Of a stretch of DNA of 39,833 nt, positions 24,144-31,419 are shown one piece after another. Source of the DNA: Capillimicrobium sp035565675 (GTDB lineage: Bacteria > Actinomycetota > Thermoleophilia > Solirubrobacterales > Solirubrobacteraceae). The position numbers and the translations under genes were made by a program. The notes under the pieces were generated by a model that worked only from the letters and a program-made list of their open reading frames with translations, searched no databases and was not told where the DNA came from. Location: NCBI GenBank assembly GCA_035565675.1, contig DATMSA010000118.1:1-39833 (forward strand), read 5' to 3'. The first letter of the stretch is position 1, and each line of letters starts with the position of its first letter.

Positions 24144-24680
24144 GTGACGCTCGAGGACATCGCGCGGGAGATCCGCGGGCACGGCGGCTGCGGGTTCGAG
24201 CCGTGCGAGACGTGCACGAACCTCGTGCCCGGCGAGGGTCCCGACAGCGCGCGCGTGGTGGTCGTCGGCGAGGCGCCGGGCGCGCGCGAGGACGCCAGCG
24301 GCCGGCCGTTCGTCGGCAGCGCCGGGCGGCTGCTGGACGCGCTGCTCGTCGAGGCCGGGCTCGCGCGCGACGCGGTCTTCATCACGAACGTCGTCAAGGC
24401 CCGCCCGCCGGGCAACCGCGACCCGCGGGCCGACGAGGTCGCCCACCACCGCCCGTGGCTGGAGGCGCAGCTCGACGTCATCGAGCCCGCGCTGATCGTC
24501 CCGCTCGGCCGCCACGCCCTGCGCCACTTCGCGCCCGACGCGAGGATCGGCGAGGTGCACGGCGCCCGGGTCGGCGAGCGCCTGTTCCCGCTGTACCACC
24601 CGGCGGCGGCGCTCCACAACCCGCGCCTGCGCGAAACGCTGCTGGCCGACGCGCGGGCCCTGGGCGCCGAGCTGCGCTAG
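24144..24680 (+). CDS. family 4-like uracil-DNA glycosylase missing two iron-sulfur cysteines
   Basis: 178 residues. The catalytic region GEAPGARED (43-50) and the GRPFVGSAGRLLD and TNVVKARPPGNRDP segments match family 4 enzymes, which remove uracil from DNA; YHPAAALHNP (151-160) is the leucine-loop region. Family 4 normally binds a 4Fe-4S cluster through four cysteines. Here the first pair is present (Cys21-x2-Cys24, with a nearby Cys16), but KCRPP is KARPP (Ala86) and the Cys of C-x-P-x-L-x-x-Q is His102. The length is slightly short. GTG 24144 is supported by the -10. Divergent from the SDR gene. Confidence 0.85.
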   Translation: MTLEDIAREIRGHGGCGFEPCETCTNLVPGEGPDSARVVVVGEAPGAREDASGRPFVGSAGRLLDALLVEAGLARDAVFITNVVKARPPGNRDPRADEVAHHRPWLEAQLDVIEPALIVPLGRHALRHFAPDARIGEVHGARVGERLFPLYHPAAALHNPRLRETLLADARALGAELR

Positions 24681-24693
24681 CCGATGCACCAGA

Positions 24694-24720
24694 TGACGGT
24701 GGGTAAATGACTCACCGTCA
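24694..24720. promoter_or_regulatory. 27-bp palindromic operator before tetR2
   Basis: TGACGGTG (24694-24701) and CACCGTCA (24713-24720) are perfect 8-bp arms; two further inner positions are symmetric. It ends 19 bases before the -10 of the regulator gene, so it overlaps the -35 zone, typical of TetR autorepression. Confidence 0.6.
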
Positions 24721-24739
24721 GCGGCGTGTTCGAACCGGG

Positions 24740-24745
24740 TACTGT
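24740..24745 (+). promoter_or_regulatory. -10 element (TACTGT) for tetR2
   Basis: TACTGT ends 8 bases before ATG 24754, supporting this start over the in-frame TTG at 24745. Confidence 0.45.
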
Positions 24746-24753
24746 TGTCTGCG

Positions 24754-25383
24754 ATGGCGACTCCGACCCGAGCCCGCGCCAGACAGCAGCCCGACGAGAC
24801 GCGGACGCTCATCCTCGAGACGGCCGACCGCCTCCTGCGCGAGCGGCCGTTCCGCGAGCTGTCCGTCGACGAGATCATGCGCCCGACGGGATACGGGCGG
24901 ACGGTCTTCTACCGCCACTTCACCGGGCTGCCGCAGCTCGTGCTCGCCGTCCTCACGCGCGCGATCCCGCAGCTCGCCGCCGCGCAGGCCCGCTTCGACG
25001 CGATCGCCGAGCAGGACCTGGACGAGGCCGAGATCCGCGACATCCTGCACGACGTGGTCGTGCAGTGGCAGGCGCACGGCCCGCTGATGCGCGCGATGCG
25101 CGACGCGTCGGTCGCCGACGCCGAGATCGAGGGGCTCGTCTCGCAGACCCAGCGCCAGGCGCAGGCGCGCATGGGCGAGGCGCTGGCGCGCCGCCAGGCC
25201 GCCGGCTGGAGCGGCGGGGCCGACCCGTTCCAGCTCGCCGGCGCGCTGCTGTCGATGAACCAGCGCTTCCTGCTGGGCAACTTCGGCCGGCCCGACGCCG
25301 ACGCCGACGTCGAGGCCGTGACCGACGCGCTGACCGCGGTGTGGACCGCCGTGCTGAACCGGCGCAGCGACGGCCGCGAGTAG
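24754..25383 (+). CDS. TetR-family transcriptional regulator
   Basis: 209 residues. The DNA-binding domain (about 15-62) reads TRTLILETADRLLRERPFREL, then SVDEIMRPTGYGRTVFYRHFTGLPQLVLAVL. The C-terminal domain contains IRDILHDVVVQWQAHGPLMRAMRDAS and QLAGALLSMNQRFLLGNFG, as in actinobacterial TetR regulators near lipid genes. A 27-bp palindrome upstream is a likely own operator. Neighbouring acyl-CoA dehydrogenase is convergent, so its target is not obvious. Confidence 0.92.
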   Translation: MATPTRARARQQPDETRTLILETADRLLRERPFRELSVDEIMRPTGYGRTVFYRHFTGLPQLVLAVLTRAIPQLAAAQARFDAIAEQDLDEAEIRDILHDVVVQWQAHGPLMRAMRDASVADAEIEGLVSQTQRQAQARMGEALARRQAAGWSGGADPFQLAGALLSMNQRFLLGNFGRPDADADVEAVTDALTAVWTAVLNRRSDGRE

Positions 25384-25390
25384 CCCGCCG

Positions 25391-26530
25391 CTACAGGCCG
25401 AGCGTGCGGCCGAGGATCTCGCGCATGATCTCGTCGGTGCCGCCGCCGATCGGGCCCAGGCGCGCGTCGCGGGCCATGCGCTCGATCTCGTACTCGCGCA
25501 TGTAGCCGGCGCCGCCGTGGATCTGCAGGCAGGCGTCCATCACCTCGAACGCGGAGCGCTGGGTGAGGAGCTTGGCCATCGTCACCTCTTGAACGGCGTT
25601 CTCGCCGGCGACGAACCGCTCGAGCGCGTCGTAGGTGACGCACCGGCCGGCGTGGATCGTCGTGGTGATGTCGGCGAGCTCGTGGCGCAGCGCCTGGAAG
25701 CCGGTGAGCGGGCGGCCGAACGCCTGGCGCTCGCGCGCGTAGGCGACGGTCCGCTCGTAGGCGACCTGCATCGCGGCGACCGCGCCGAGCGCCATCAGCA
25801 GCCGCTCCCACTGGAAGTTGGCCATGATCAGCCGGAAGCCCTCGTCGCGCTCGCCGAGCAGGTTGGCCTCGGGCACGAACGCCTCGTCGAAGGCGATCTC
25901 GGCGGTGTCGCTGGCGTGCCAGCCGAGCTTCTCGAGCTTCGAGGCGCGCACGCCGGGCTGGTCGGTGTCGATCAGCAGGAACGAGATGCCGTGGTGGCCG
26001 CCCTCGCCGCTGGTGCGCACGGCGGTGACGAGCACGTCGGCGCGCACGCCGTTGGTGATGAACGTCTTGGCGCCGCTGACGATCCAGCCTCCGTCGCCGG
26101 GGCGCGCGCGGGTGCGCAGCGCGGCGACGTCGGAGCCGGCGTCGGGCTCGGTGATCGCCAGCGCGGCGATGCGCTCGCCGCGGATCGCCGGCGCGAGGTA
26201 GCGCTCGTGCTGGTCGGCCGTGCCGAACGTCCAGATCGGCGGCGTGGCGATCCCGGTGTGCGCGCCCAGGCCGGCCGCGACCCCGCCCGACCCGCACCGC
26301 GCGAGCTCCTCGGCCCACACCGCGTCGTGCAGGTGGTCGCCGCCCTGGCCGCCCACCGACTCCGGGTACTTCAGCCCCAGGAACCCGAGCTCACCGGCGC
26401 GCGCGAACACCTCGTCGGGGAACCAGCGCTCGTCCTCCCATCGGGCGGCGTGGGGACGCAGCTCGGTGTCGACGAACCGGCGGATCGAGGCGCGCAGGTC
26501 CTCGTGCTCGGCGGTGAACGGCGACGGCAT
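25391..26530 (-). CDS. acyl-CoA dehydrogenase (LCAD/IVD-type)
   Basis: 379-residue FAD enzyme introducing a double bond alpha-beta to the thioester. Key features are LAITEPDAGSDVAALRTRA (flavin and substrate loop), IVSGAKTFITNG, FQWERLL with Glu242 at the helix-G position that serves as base in LCAD and isovaleryl-CoA enzymes, and GGAGYMREYEIERMARD followed by GGGTDEIMREI, where SCAD/MCAD would carry the base but here Gly stands. It is a paralogue of the gene at 30145-31332. ATG 26530 is preceded by TAGCGT 7 bases upstream. Confidence 0.93.
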   Translation of the reverse strand: MPSPFTAEHEDLRASIRRFVDTELRPHAARWEDERWFPDEVFARAGELGFLGLKYPESVGGQGGDHLHDAVWAEELARCGSGGVAAGLGAHTGIATPPIWTFGTADQHERYLAPAIRGERIAALAITEPDAGSDVAALRTRARPGDGGWIVSGAKTFITNGVRADVLVTAVRTSGEGGHHGISFLLIDTDQPGVRASKLEKLGWHASDTAEIAFDEAFVPEANLLGERDEGFRLIMANFQWERLLMALGAVAAMQVAYERTVAYARERQAFGRPLTGFQALRHELADITTTIHAGRCVTYDALERFVAGENAVQEVTMAKLLTQRSAFEVMDACLQIHGGAGYMREYEIERMARDARLGPIGGGTDEIMREILGRTLGL

Positions 26531-26537
26531 GGCCGGG

Positions 26538-26543
26538 ACGCTA
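26538..26543 (-). promoter_or_regulatory. -10 element (TAGCGT) for acyl-CoA dehydrogenase 1
   Basis: On the minus strand TAGCGT ends 7 bases before ATG 26530, leaderless spacing. Confidence 0.45.
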
Positions 26544-26566
26544 GCGCCCGGCCCGGCCGCCCGCGT

Positions 26567-26609
26567 CGTTGTCGGATCGAGCTCGCTATGCGACCGCGAC
26601 CCGACAACG
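26567..26609. repeat. intergenic repeat, copy A
   Basis: 43-bp element bounded by perfect inverted arms CGTTGTCGG (26567-26575) and CCGACAACG (26601-26609). Most of its length is shared with copy B at 26823-26865, including GAGCTCGCT and TGCGA in register. The region 26531-27026 holds no gene that I can support. Confidence 0.6.
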
Positions 26610-26662
26610 ATGGGACGGCCTCACCGAGGGGTGCAGCCCGCACCGCCTCGCATCAGGACGAG

Positions 26663-26699
26663 TGGCGATTCAGCCCCGCTCGGCGGGGCCCATTCGCCA
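26663..26699. repeat. stem-loop between the repeat copies
   Basis: GCCCCGC (26673-26679) and GCGGGGC (26683-26689) form a 7-bp stem with a TCG loop; outer arms TGGCGA (26663-26668) and TCGCCA (26694-26699) add a second tier. Confidence 0.5.
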
Positions 26700-26746
26700 T
26701 TCGGCGCGGGACATGGACCCGCGCGGACGGGGCGGCGCGCCGGCCC

Positions 26747-26773
26747 GCTCGCCTTCGACGACGTCGTTCTGCG
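26747..26773. repeat. second repeat module, copy A
   Basis: 27 bases beginning GCTCGCCTTCGA and ending GTCGTTCTGCG, differing at two positions from 26913-26939. Similarity continues for about 50 bp downstream (GTGCGAGCG, GCGCGTGGC). Confidence 0.55.
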
Positions 26774-26822
26774 CGGTCTCGGGGATCGCGCCGTGCGAGC
26801 GGAGCGCGTGGCGTTCCCGCGC

Positions 26823-26865
26823 CGTTGTCAGATGGAGCTCGCTCTGCGATCACGAGACGACAACG
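26823..26865. repeat. intergenic repeat, copy B
   Basis: 43-bp partner of copy A, with shorter 7-bp inverted arms CGTTGTC (26823-26829) and GACAACG (26859-26865). Its start is 256 bp from that of copy A. Confidence 0.6.
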
Positions 26866-26912
26866 AGGGAGGGGATCAACGATGGCCGCGCGGCTGGGCC
26901 CCGCGGCCGCTC

Positions 26913-26939
26913 GCTCGCCTTCGATGAGGTCGTTCTGCG
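26913..26939. repeat. second repeat module, copy B
   Basis: Partner of 26747-26773, 166 bp away. The spacing to its 43-bp element is 48 bp, versus 138 bp in copy A, because copy A carries about 90 bp extra with the stem-loop. Confidence 0.55.
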
Positions 26940-27026
26940 GCGGCTCGGCCGCCCGCGCGGTGCGAGCGCCGCGCGTGGCCGCGCGCCGGTGCGGCGGCGG
27001 GCGCCCGCCCGCCGCCGCTCAGAGGA

Positions 27027-27458
27027 TCAGCGCGTCGGGGCGTCCGCGCAGGCGAACCGCTGGTTGATCACCCGGTCGCCCGGAGGCTTGGGGCCGACGT
27101 AGCGCACGCGCAGGCGCCGGTACTGGTAGGCGTCCCCGCACTGCGTCACGCGGTAGAGCTTGAAGCGGACCTTGAAGTTCTGGGTGTTGCCCGCCGCGCA
27201 GTTGGGCTCGCACAGGTTCACGGTCGCGGTGCCGGTCCCGGTCGCGGTGCGCGAGTTGTACTTCTTGTAGCGGATCTTGTTGATGACGACGCCCGCGTCG
27301 GCGCAGAAGACCGTGATCGTCTTCGGCTTGTAGACCTGCTTGACGCAGTCGGAGACGTAGGCGCGGATCTGATCGTCGTTGCCGCTGCCGGCGCTCGCGG
27401 TCGCGATGGGCATGGCCACGAAGGCCGCGGCGGTGAGGGCGATGAGAGACCTGAACAT
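27027..27458 (-). CDS. small secreted six-cysteine protein
   Basis: 143 residues with a signal peptide (MFRSLIALTAAAFVAMPIATASA, cleavage ASA-G). The mature part carries six cysteines (SDCVK, VFCAD, LCEPNC, TQCGD, FACAD). The segments YKPKTITVFCADAG, ATGTGTATVNLCEPNCAAGN and FKVRFKLYRV resemble a small secreted beta-rich family common in actinobacteria, which I recall but cannot name with a verified family. ATG 27458 follows TAGGTT by 8 bases; that -10 overlaps the stop codon of the upstream MFS gene. Function unknown. Confidence 0.78.
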   Translation of the reverse strand: MFRSLIALTAAAFVAMPIATASAGSGNDDQIRAYVSDCVKQVYKPKTITVFCADAGVVINKIRYKKYNSRTATGTGTATVNLCEPNCAAGNTQNFKVRFKLYRVTQCGDAYQYRRLRVRYVGPKPPGDRVINQRFACADAPTR

Positions 27459-27466
27459 GATCGGCG

Positions 27467-27472
27467 AACCTA
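27467..27472 (-). promoter_or_regulatory. -10 element (TAGGTT) overlapping the MFS stop codon
   Basis: On the minus strand TAGGTT ends 8 bases before ATG 27458. Its TAG is the stop codon of the MFS gene (27472-27470), so the two signals are superimposed. Confidence 0.45.
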
Positions 27473-28909
27473 CCGGGGCGACAGGCGGGATGCTGCTGTT
27501 TCGTCCGCGGCACGACGGCGCGTCAGCAGGCCGGTGGCGGTCGCCGCCGCCCCGATCGCGGCCGCGACGACCGGCACGACGAGCGCCGCGCGGAAGCCGT
27601 CGAGCTGCGCCTGGGCGCTCCCGCCGTCGGTGGCCGCGACGGCGATCGCCGTCGCCACGGCCAGCCCGAGCGCGGCGCCGAACTGCATCGACACGTTGAG
27701 CAGCCCGCCGGCGAGCCCCTGCTCCTCGGCGTCGACGCCGTCGGTCGCGGCGATCGTCAGCGGCCCGTAGGCGAGCGCGAACGCGACGCCGACCAGCACC
27801 ATCGTCGGCAGCATCGCCCAGTACGTCCAGTCCAGCCCGAGCGGCAGGAACAGCGCGTAGGCGACGATCGCGACCGCGAAGCCCGCGCCGATCACCCGCG
27901 CGGTCCCGAACCGGGCGACGAGCGGCGGCGTCAGCGTGGGGGCGAGGATCGCGTCGAGCCCGACGACGGTGAGCGCCAGGCCGGTCTCCACCGACGACCA
28001 CCCGCGGACCTGCTGCAGGTACAGCACCACGACGAACTGGAAGGCCATGTAGCTGCCGACCAGCACCGCGGCCGAGACGTTCGCGCGCACGAGCGGGACC
28101 GAGCGCAGGATCCCCAGCCGCACGAGCGGGGACGCCGACCGGCGCTCGACGACCGCGAAGGCGGCCAGCAGCGCGGCCGACGCGAGCGCGGTCGCCAGCG
28201 TCTGGCCGACGCTCACCTCGGGCGCCATCACGACCGAGTAGACGGCGAGCAGCATCCCGCCGGTGATGCTCAGCGCGCCCGCGACGTCGAACCCGCGCCC
28301 GTCGCGCGCCGGCGGCTCCCCGGCCGGCACCAGGCGCAGCGCGAGCGGCAGCAGCGGGGCCGCCGCCAGCACCGGCGCGAAGAACACCCAGCGCCAGCTC
28401 AGCGCCGTCAGCAGCCCGCCGACGACCATGCCCAGCGACACGCCGCCCGCGGCGATGCCGGCGTACACGAGCAGCGCCCGGTTGCGGACCGTGCCCTCGG
28501 CGAACGTCGTCGTGATGATCGACAGCGCGGCGGGGGTGAGGAAGCCGGCGCTCACGCCGGTGACGAACCGCGCCACGATCAGCATCCAGCCCTCCGACGA
28601 CAGCCCGCCCAGGCCCGAGAAGGCGATGAAGACCGCGAGGGCGGCGACGAACATGCGCCGGCGGCCGAGCAGGTCGGCGGCGCGCCCGCCGAGCAGCACG
28701 AATCCGCCATAGCCGAGCGCGTACGCGCTGACGACCCACTGCAGCGCGGTCGTCGACATGTCGAGGTCGGCGCGCATCGACGGCAGCGCGACGCCCATCA
28801 TCGACAGGTCGATGCCTTCGAGGAACACGACGCCGCAGAGGACGAGGAGCATGGCCCAGGCGCGGGCGGTGAAGCGGTGCAGCGGTGGCGCGTCGGTGGC
28901 GGTGGTCAC
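27470..28909 (-). CDS. MFS transporter (DHA2-like)
   Basis: 479 residues with about 14 hydrophobic segments. The N-terminal part shows FLEGIDLSMMGVALPSM, TALQWVVSAYALGYGGFVLLGGRAADLLGRRR (with motif A GGRAADLLGRRR) and NRALLVYAGIAAGGVSLGMVVGG (motif C area). Such QacA/EmrB-like proteins export drugs or metabolites. The start is GTG 28909 with GGAGAG upstream. It is divergent from an HxlR regulator, which probably controls it. Unrelated in detail to the MFS at 13775-15199. Confidence 0.88.
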   Translation of the reverse strand: MTTATDAPPLHRFTARAWAMLLVLCGVVFLEGIDLSMMGVALPSMRADLDMSTTALQWVVSAYALGYGGFVLLGGRAADLLGRRRMFVAALAVFIAFSGLGGLSSEGWMLIVARFVTGVSAGFLTPAALSIITTTFAEGTVRNRALLVYAGIAAGGVSLGMVVGGLLTALSWRWVFFAPVLAAAPLLPLALRLVPAGEPPARDGRGFDVAGALSITGGMLLAVYSVVMAPEVSVGQTLATALASAALLAAFAVVERRSASPLVRLGILRSVPLVRANVSAAVLVGSYMAFQFVVVLYLQQVRGWSSVETGLALTVVGLDAILAPTLTPPLVARFGTARVIGAGFAVAIVAYALFLPLGLDWTYWAMLPTMVLVGVAFALAYGPLTIAATDGVDAEEQGLAGGLLNVSMQFGAALGLAVATAIAVAATDGGSAQAQLDGFRAALVVPVVAAAIGAAATATGLLTRRRAADETAASRLSPR

Positions 28910-28944
28910 GGGGCTCTCCGGGGTGGTTCCTTCTGGTAACTGAC

Positions 28945-28955
28945 CGCATCATGCG
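28945..28955. promoter_or_regulatory. short palindrome in the MFS/HxlR divergent gap
   Basis: CGCAT-c-ATGCG, perfect 5-bp arms, flanked by TGAC on the left (28941-28944) and TCA on the right. HxlR proteins bind such dyads in their own control region. Confidence 0.4.
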
Positions 28956-28970
28956 TCACCATTGGCGCCG

Positions 28971-29423
28971 ATGGAAGACGGCACTTCTTCGGCACCGAGT
29001 TCCTGCCGGGGAACCGAGTACGACGGCGACCCGTTCCAGTGGGACGCGCGCGAGGACTGCGAGGTCCGCCAGATCCTCGACCGCGTCGCCGACAAGTGGT
29101 CGCTGCTGGTCATCGCCCTGCTCGAGCACCGGACGATGCGCTTCAGCGAGCTGCGCCGCGAGATCGACGGCATCAGCCAGCGGATGCTCACGGTGACGCT
29201 GCGCCAGCTCGAGCGCGACGGCCTCGTCAACCGCACCGTGTACCCGGTCGTCCCGCCGCGGGTGGAGTACGCGCTGACCCCGCTCGGCGCCAGCCTGCAT
29301 GCGACGATCCAGGCGCTCGTGACCTGGACCGAGGCCCACCAGAGCGAGATCGCCGCGGCGCGCGAGGCCTACGACGCGCGCGTGGCCGCCGAGGCCGCCG
29401 CCGTCGAGCCCGCGCGCACGTGA
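28971..29423 (+). CDS. HxlR-family transcriptional regulator
   Basis: 150 residues. The winged helix domain reads CEVRQILDRVADKWSLLVIALLEHRTMRFSELRREIDGISQRMLTVTLRQLERDGLVNRTVYPVVPPRVEYALTPLG when read in parts; CEVRQILDRVADKWSLLV and RMLTVTLRQLERDGL are the usual HxlR signatures, and the N-terminal Cys in DCEVR is the residue that senses redox or aldehydes in some members. ATG 28971 is preferred over the in-frame TTG 28962. The next gene overlaps it (GTGA). The divergent MFS is the probable target. Confidence 0.9.
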   Translation: MEDGTSSAPSSCRGTEYDGDPFQWDAREDCEVRQILDRVADKWSLLVIALLEHRTMRFSELRREIDGISQRMLTVTLRQLERDGLVNRTVYPVVPPRVEYALTPLGASLHATIQALVTWTEAHQSEIAAAREAYDARVAAEAAAVEPART

Positions 29424-30148
29424 TCGTCCAGCTCAGCGACCCCCACGTCGGAACCGATCCGCCCCGCGACGCCGACGCGCTGGCCGCCGCCGTCCGCGCC
29501 GTCCTCGCGCTGCCGCAGGCGCCCGACGCGGTGGTCGTCACCGGCGACCTGACCGACCACGGCGACGCGGCCGAGTACGCCGAGGTGCGCGACGTCCTCG
29601 CGGCGCTGCCGATGCCGGTCCACGTGCTGCCCGGCAACCACGACGACCGCGCGGGCCTGCGCGCCGCGTTCGGGCTCGACGGCGGCGCCGCCGACCCGAT
29701 CGCCTGCGCCGCCGTGTGCGGGGACCTGCGCCTCGTGGTGTGCGACACCACCCGGCCCGGCCACGCCGACGGCCGCCTCGACCTCCCGTGGCTGGCCGGC
29801 GAGCTCGCGGCCGACCGCGAGACCCCGACGATCGTCGCCATGCACCACCCGCCGGCGCCGACCGGCATCCCCGCCATCGACCACATCGGCCTGCCCGCCG
29901 CCGACCGCCGCGCGCTCGCGGACGTCCTGGCGCGCGCGCCGCAGGTGCGCCGCGTCATCGCCGGGCACGTCCACCGCAGCGCGCTGGCCACGATCGGGAG
30001 GACGCCGGTCGTAATGCTCGGCGGCACGCGCACCCAGCTGCGCCTCGACTTCGGCGCCGACGTGTTCGAGATGGTCGAGCAGCCGCCGCTGCTCGCCGTC
30101 CACCGGCTGGTCGACGGCGAGCTGGTGAGCCACCTGCAGCCCGTCTAG
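29420..30148 (+). CDS. metallophosphoesterase, cyclic-nucleotide phosphodiesterase-like (CpdA/Icc)
   Basis: 242-residue calcineurin-like phosphoesterase with the complete metal set: DPH (7-9), GDLTD (Asp43), GNHDD (Asn73, His74), MHHPPAP and GHVHR. This is the Icc/CpdA-type layout, which hydrolyses cAMP in some bacteria; other phosphodiesters are possible. GTG 29420 overlaps the HxlR stop, implying coupled translation, though a functional link with the regulator is not evident. It shares CTAG (30145-30148) with the stop of the convergent acyl-CoA dehydrogenase. Confidence 0.87.
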   Translation: MIVQLSDPHVGTDPPRDADALAAAVRAVLALPQAPDAVVVTGDLTDHGDAAEYAEVRDVLAALPMPVHVLPGNHDDRAGLRAAFGLDGGAADPIACAAVCGDLRLVVCDTTRPGHADGRLDLPWLAGELAADRETPTIVAMHHPPAPTGIPAIDHIGLPAADRRALADVLARAPQVRRVIAGHVHRSALATIGRTPVVMLGGTRTQLRLDFGADVFEMVEQPPLLAVHRLVDGELVSHLQPV

Positions 30149-31332
30149 AGCCCGTACGACCGCCCGATCACGTCGAGCATGATCTCGTCGGTCCCCGCGC
30201 CGATCCGGTTGAGGCGCATGTCGCGCCAGATCCGCTCGACGCCGTACTCCTTCATGTAGCCGGCCCCGCCGTGGATCTGGATGCACTCGTCGGCGACCTC
30301 GACCGCGACGCGCGCGGCGTGGAGCTTGGCCATCGAGATCTCGCGCACCGGGTACTCGCCGTTCTGGAAGCGCCACGCGGTCGTGTACACCATCTGGCGG
30401 GCGCTCTCGATCTTCGTCGCCATCTCGGCGAACTTGTGGCGGATGACCTGGAACTTGCCGATCTGGCGCCCGAACGCGGTGCGCTCCTTCGCGTACGCCA
30501 GGGTCATGTCGAAGCAGTGCTGGGCGCCGGCGACGCACCCGGCGGCGCCGATCAGCCGCTCGCCCTGGAGCTCCCACATGATGTGGTAGAAGCCCTTGCC
30601 GACCTGGCCGAGGACCGCGCTCGCGGGCACGCGCACGTCCTGGAAGGCGAGCAGCGCCGTGTCGGACGCGTGCATGCCGAGCTTCTCCAGGCGCTTCTCG
30701 CGGATGACGCCGGGCGCGTCCATCGGCACGAGGAAGAGCGTGAAGCCGTCGTAGCCGGCGTCGGGGTCGGTCTTGGTGACGAGCACGATCACGTCGGCGC
30801 GGTGGCCGTTGGTGATGTACGTCTTGGACCCGTTGATGACGTAGTCGTCGCCGTCGCGCACCGCGCGGGTCTTGATGCCCGAGACGTCGGAGCCGGCGTC
30901 GGGCTCGGTGATGCCCAGGCAGAGGATCTTCTCGCCCTTGATCGCGGGGACGACCCACTCCTGCTTCTGCTCCTCGGTGCCGAACGCGAGGATCGGCGGC
31001 ATCGCCATGTCGGTGTGGACGGCGACGCCCATCGCCAGGCCGCCGGAGTTCGCGTGCACGAGCTCCTCGGCGAGCACGAGCGACGTGTAGTAGTCGCCGC
31101 CCTGGCCGCCGTACTCCTCGGGCTTGTCGAGGCCGAGGAAGCCGAGCTCGCCCATGCGGCGGAACACCGAGTCGGGGAACGTCGTCTCCTCCCACTCCTC
31201 GGCGTGGGGCGCGAGCTCGCGCTGGGCGAAGGCGCGGATCGACTCGCGCAGCTGCTCGTGCTCGTCGGTGAAGATGAAGTGCTTGCGCCGAGCGTCGAAG
31301 TCCGGCTTGAGGACGGTGTCGGAGGCGGCCAT
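30145..31332 (-). CDS. acyl-CoA dehydrogenase (LCAD/IVD-type)
   Basis: 395 residues. LGITEPDAGSDVSGIKTRA, VINGSKTYITNGHRADVIV, WELQGERLIGAAG with Glu258 at the LCAD/isovaleryl-type catalytic position, and GGAGYMKEYGVERIWRDMRLNRIGAGTDEIM are all present. The helix-G base, with Ala-Gly where MCAD has Glu, argues for a long-chain or branched-chain substrate. ATG 31332 has TACCGT 6 bases upstream. It is divergent from echA; the 87-bp gap contains the 38-bp operator-like motif. Confidence 0.94.
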   Translation of the reverse strand: MAASDTVLKPDFDARRKHFIFTDEHEQLRESIRAFAQRELAPHAEEWEETTFPDSVFRRMGELGFLGLDKPEEYGGQGGDYYTSLVLAEELVHANSGGLAMGVAVHTDMAMPPILAFGTEEQKQEWVVPAIKGEKILCLGITEPDAGSDVSGIKTRAVRDGDDYVINGSKTYITNGHRADVIVLVTKTDPDAGYDGFTLFLVPMDAPGVIREKRLEKLGMHASDTALLAFQDVRVPASAVLGQVGKGFYHIMWELQGERLIGAAGCVAGAQHCFDMTLAYAKERTAFGRQIGKFQVIRHKFAEMATKIESARQMVYTTAWRFQNGEYPVREISMAKLHAARVAVEVADECIQIHGGAGYMKEYGVERIWRDMRLNRIGAGTDEIMLDVIGRSYGL

Positions 31333-31338
31333 GGGCGG

Positions 31339-31344
31339 ACGGTA
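31339..31344 (-). promoter_or_regulatory. -10 element (TACCGT) for acyl-CoA dehydrogenase 2
   Basis: On the minus strand TACCGT ends 6 bases before ATG 31332, leaderless spacing. Confidence 0.5.
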
Positions 31345-31357
31345 CCGGCAATCGCGC

Positions 31358-31395
31358 CGAAAGTGAACAGTAGAACTTCCTACTTTCCACAAACG
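31358..31395. promoter_or_regulatory. operator-like motif, copy 1 (acyl-CoA dehydrogenase/echA gap)
   Basis: 38 bp matching 38012-38049 at 29 positions. GAAAGT (31359-31364) and ACTTTC (31382-31387) form inverted arms 17 bp apart, and AGTAG (31369-31373) with CTACT (31380-31384) forms an inner dyad. It lies between both -10 elements. Confidence 0.65.
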
Positions 31396-31407
31396 GCCGC
31401 CAGGACG

Positions 31408-31413
31408 TAGGAT
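31408..31413 (+). promoter_or_regulatory. -10 element (TAGGAT) for echA
   Basis: TAGGAT ends 6 bases before GTG 31420, leaderless spacing; it fixes GTG as the start. Confidence 0.5.
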
Positions 31414-31419
31414 GCGGCC

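Noticed and set aside
26569..27102. 177-codon plus-strand ORF through the repeat region
   Set aside because: It runs across both imperfect repeat copies, has no domain and ends antisense to the secreted protein; non-coding repeats explain the region better.
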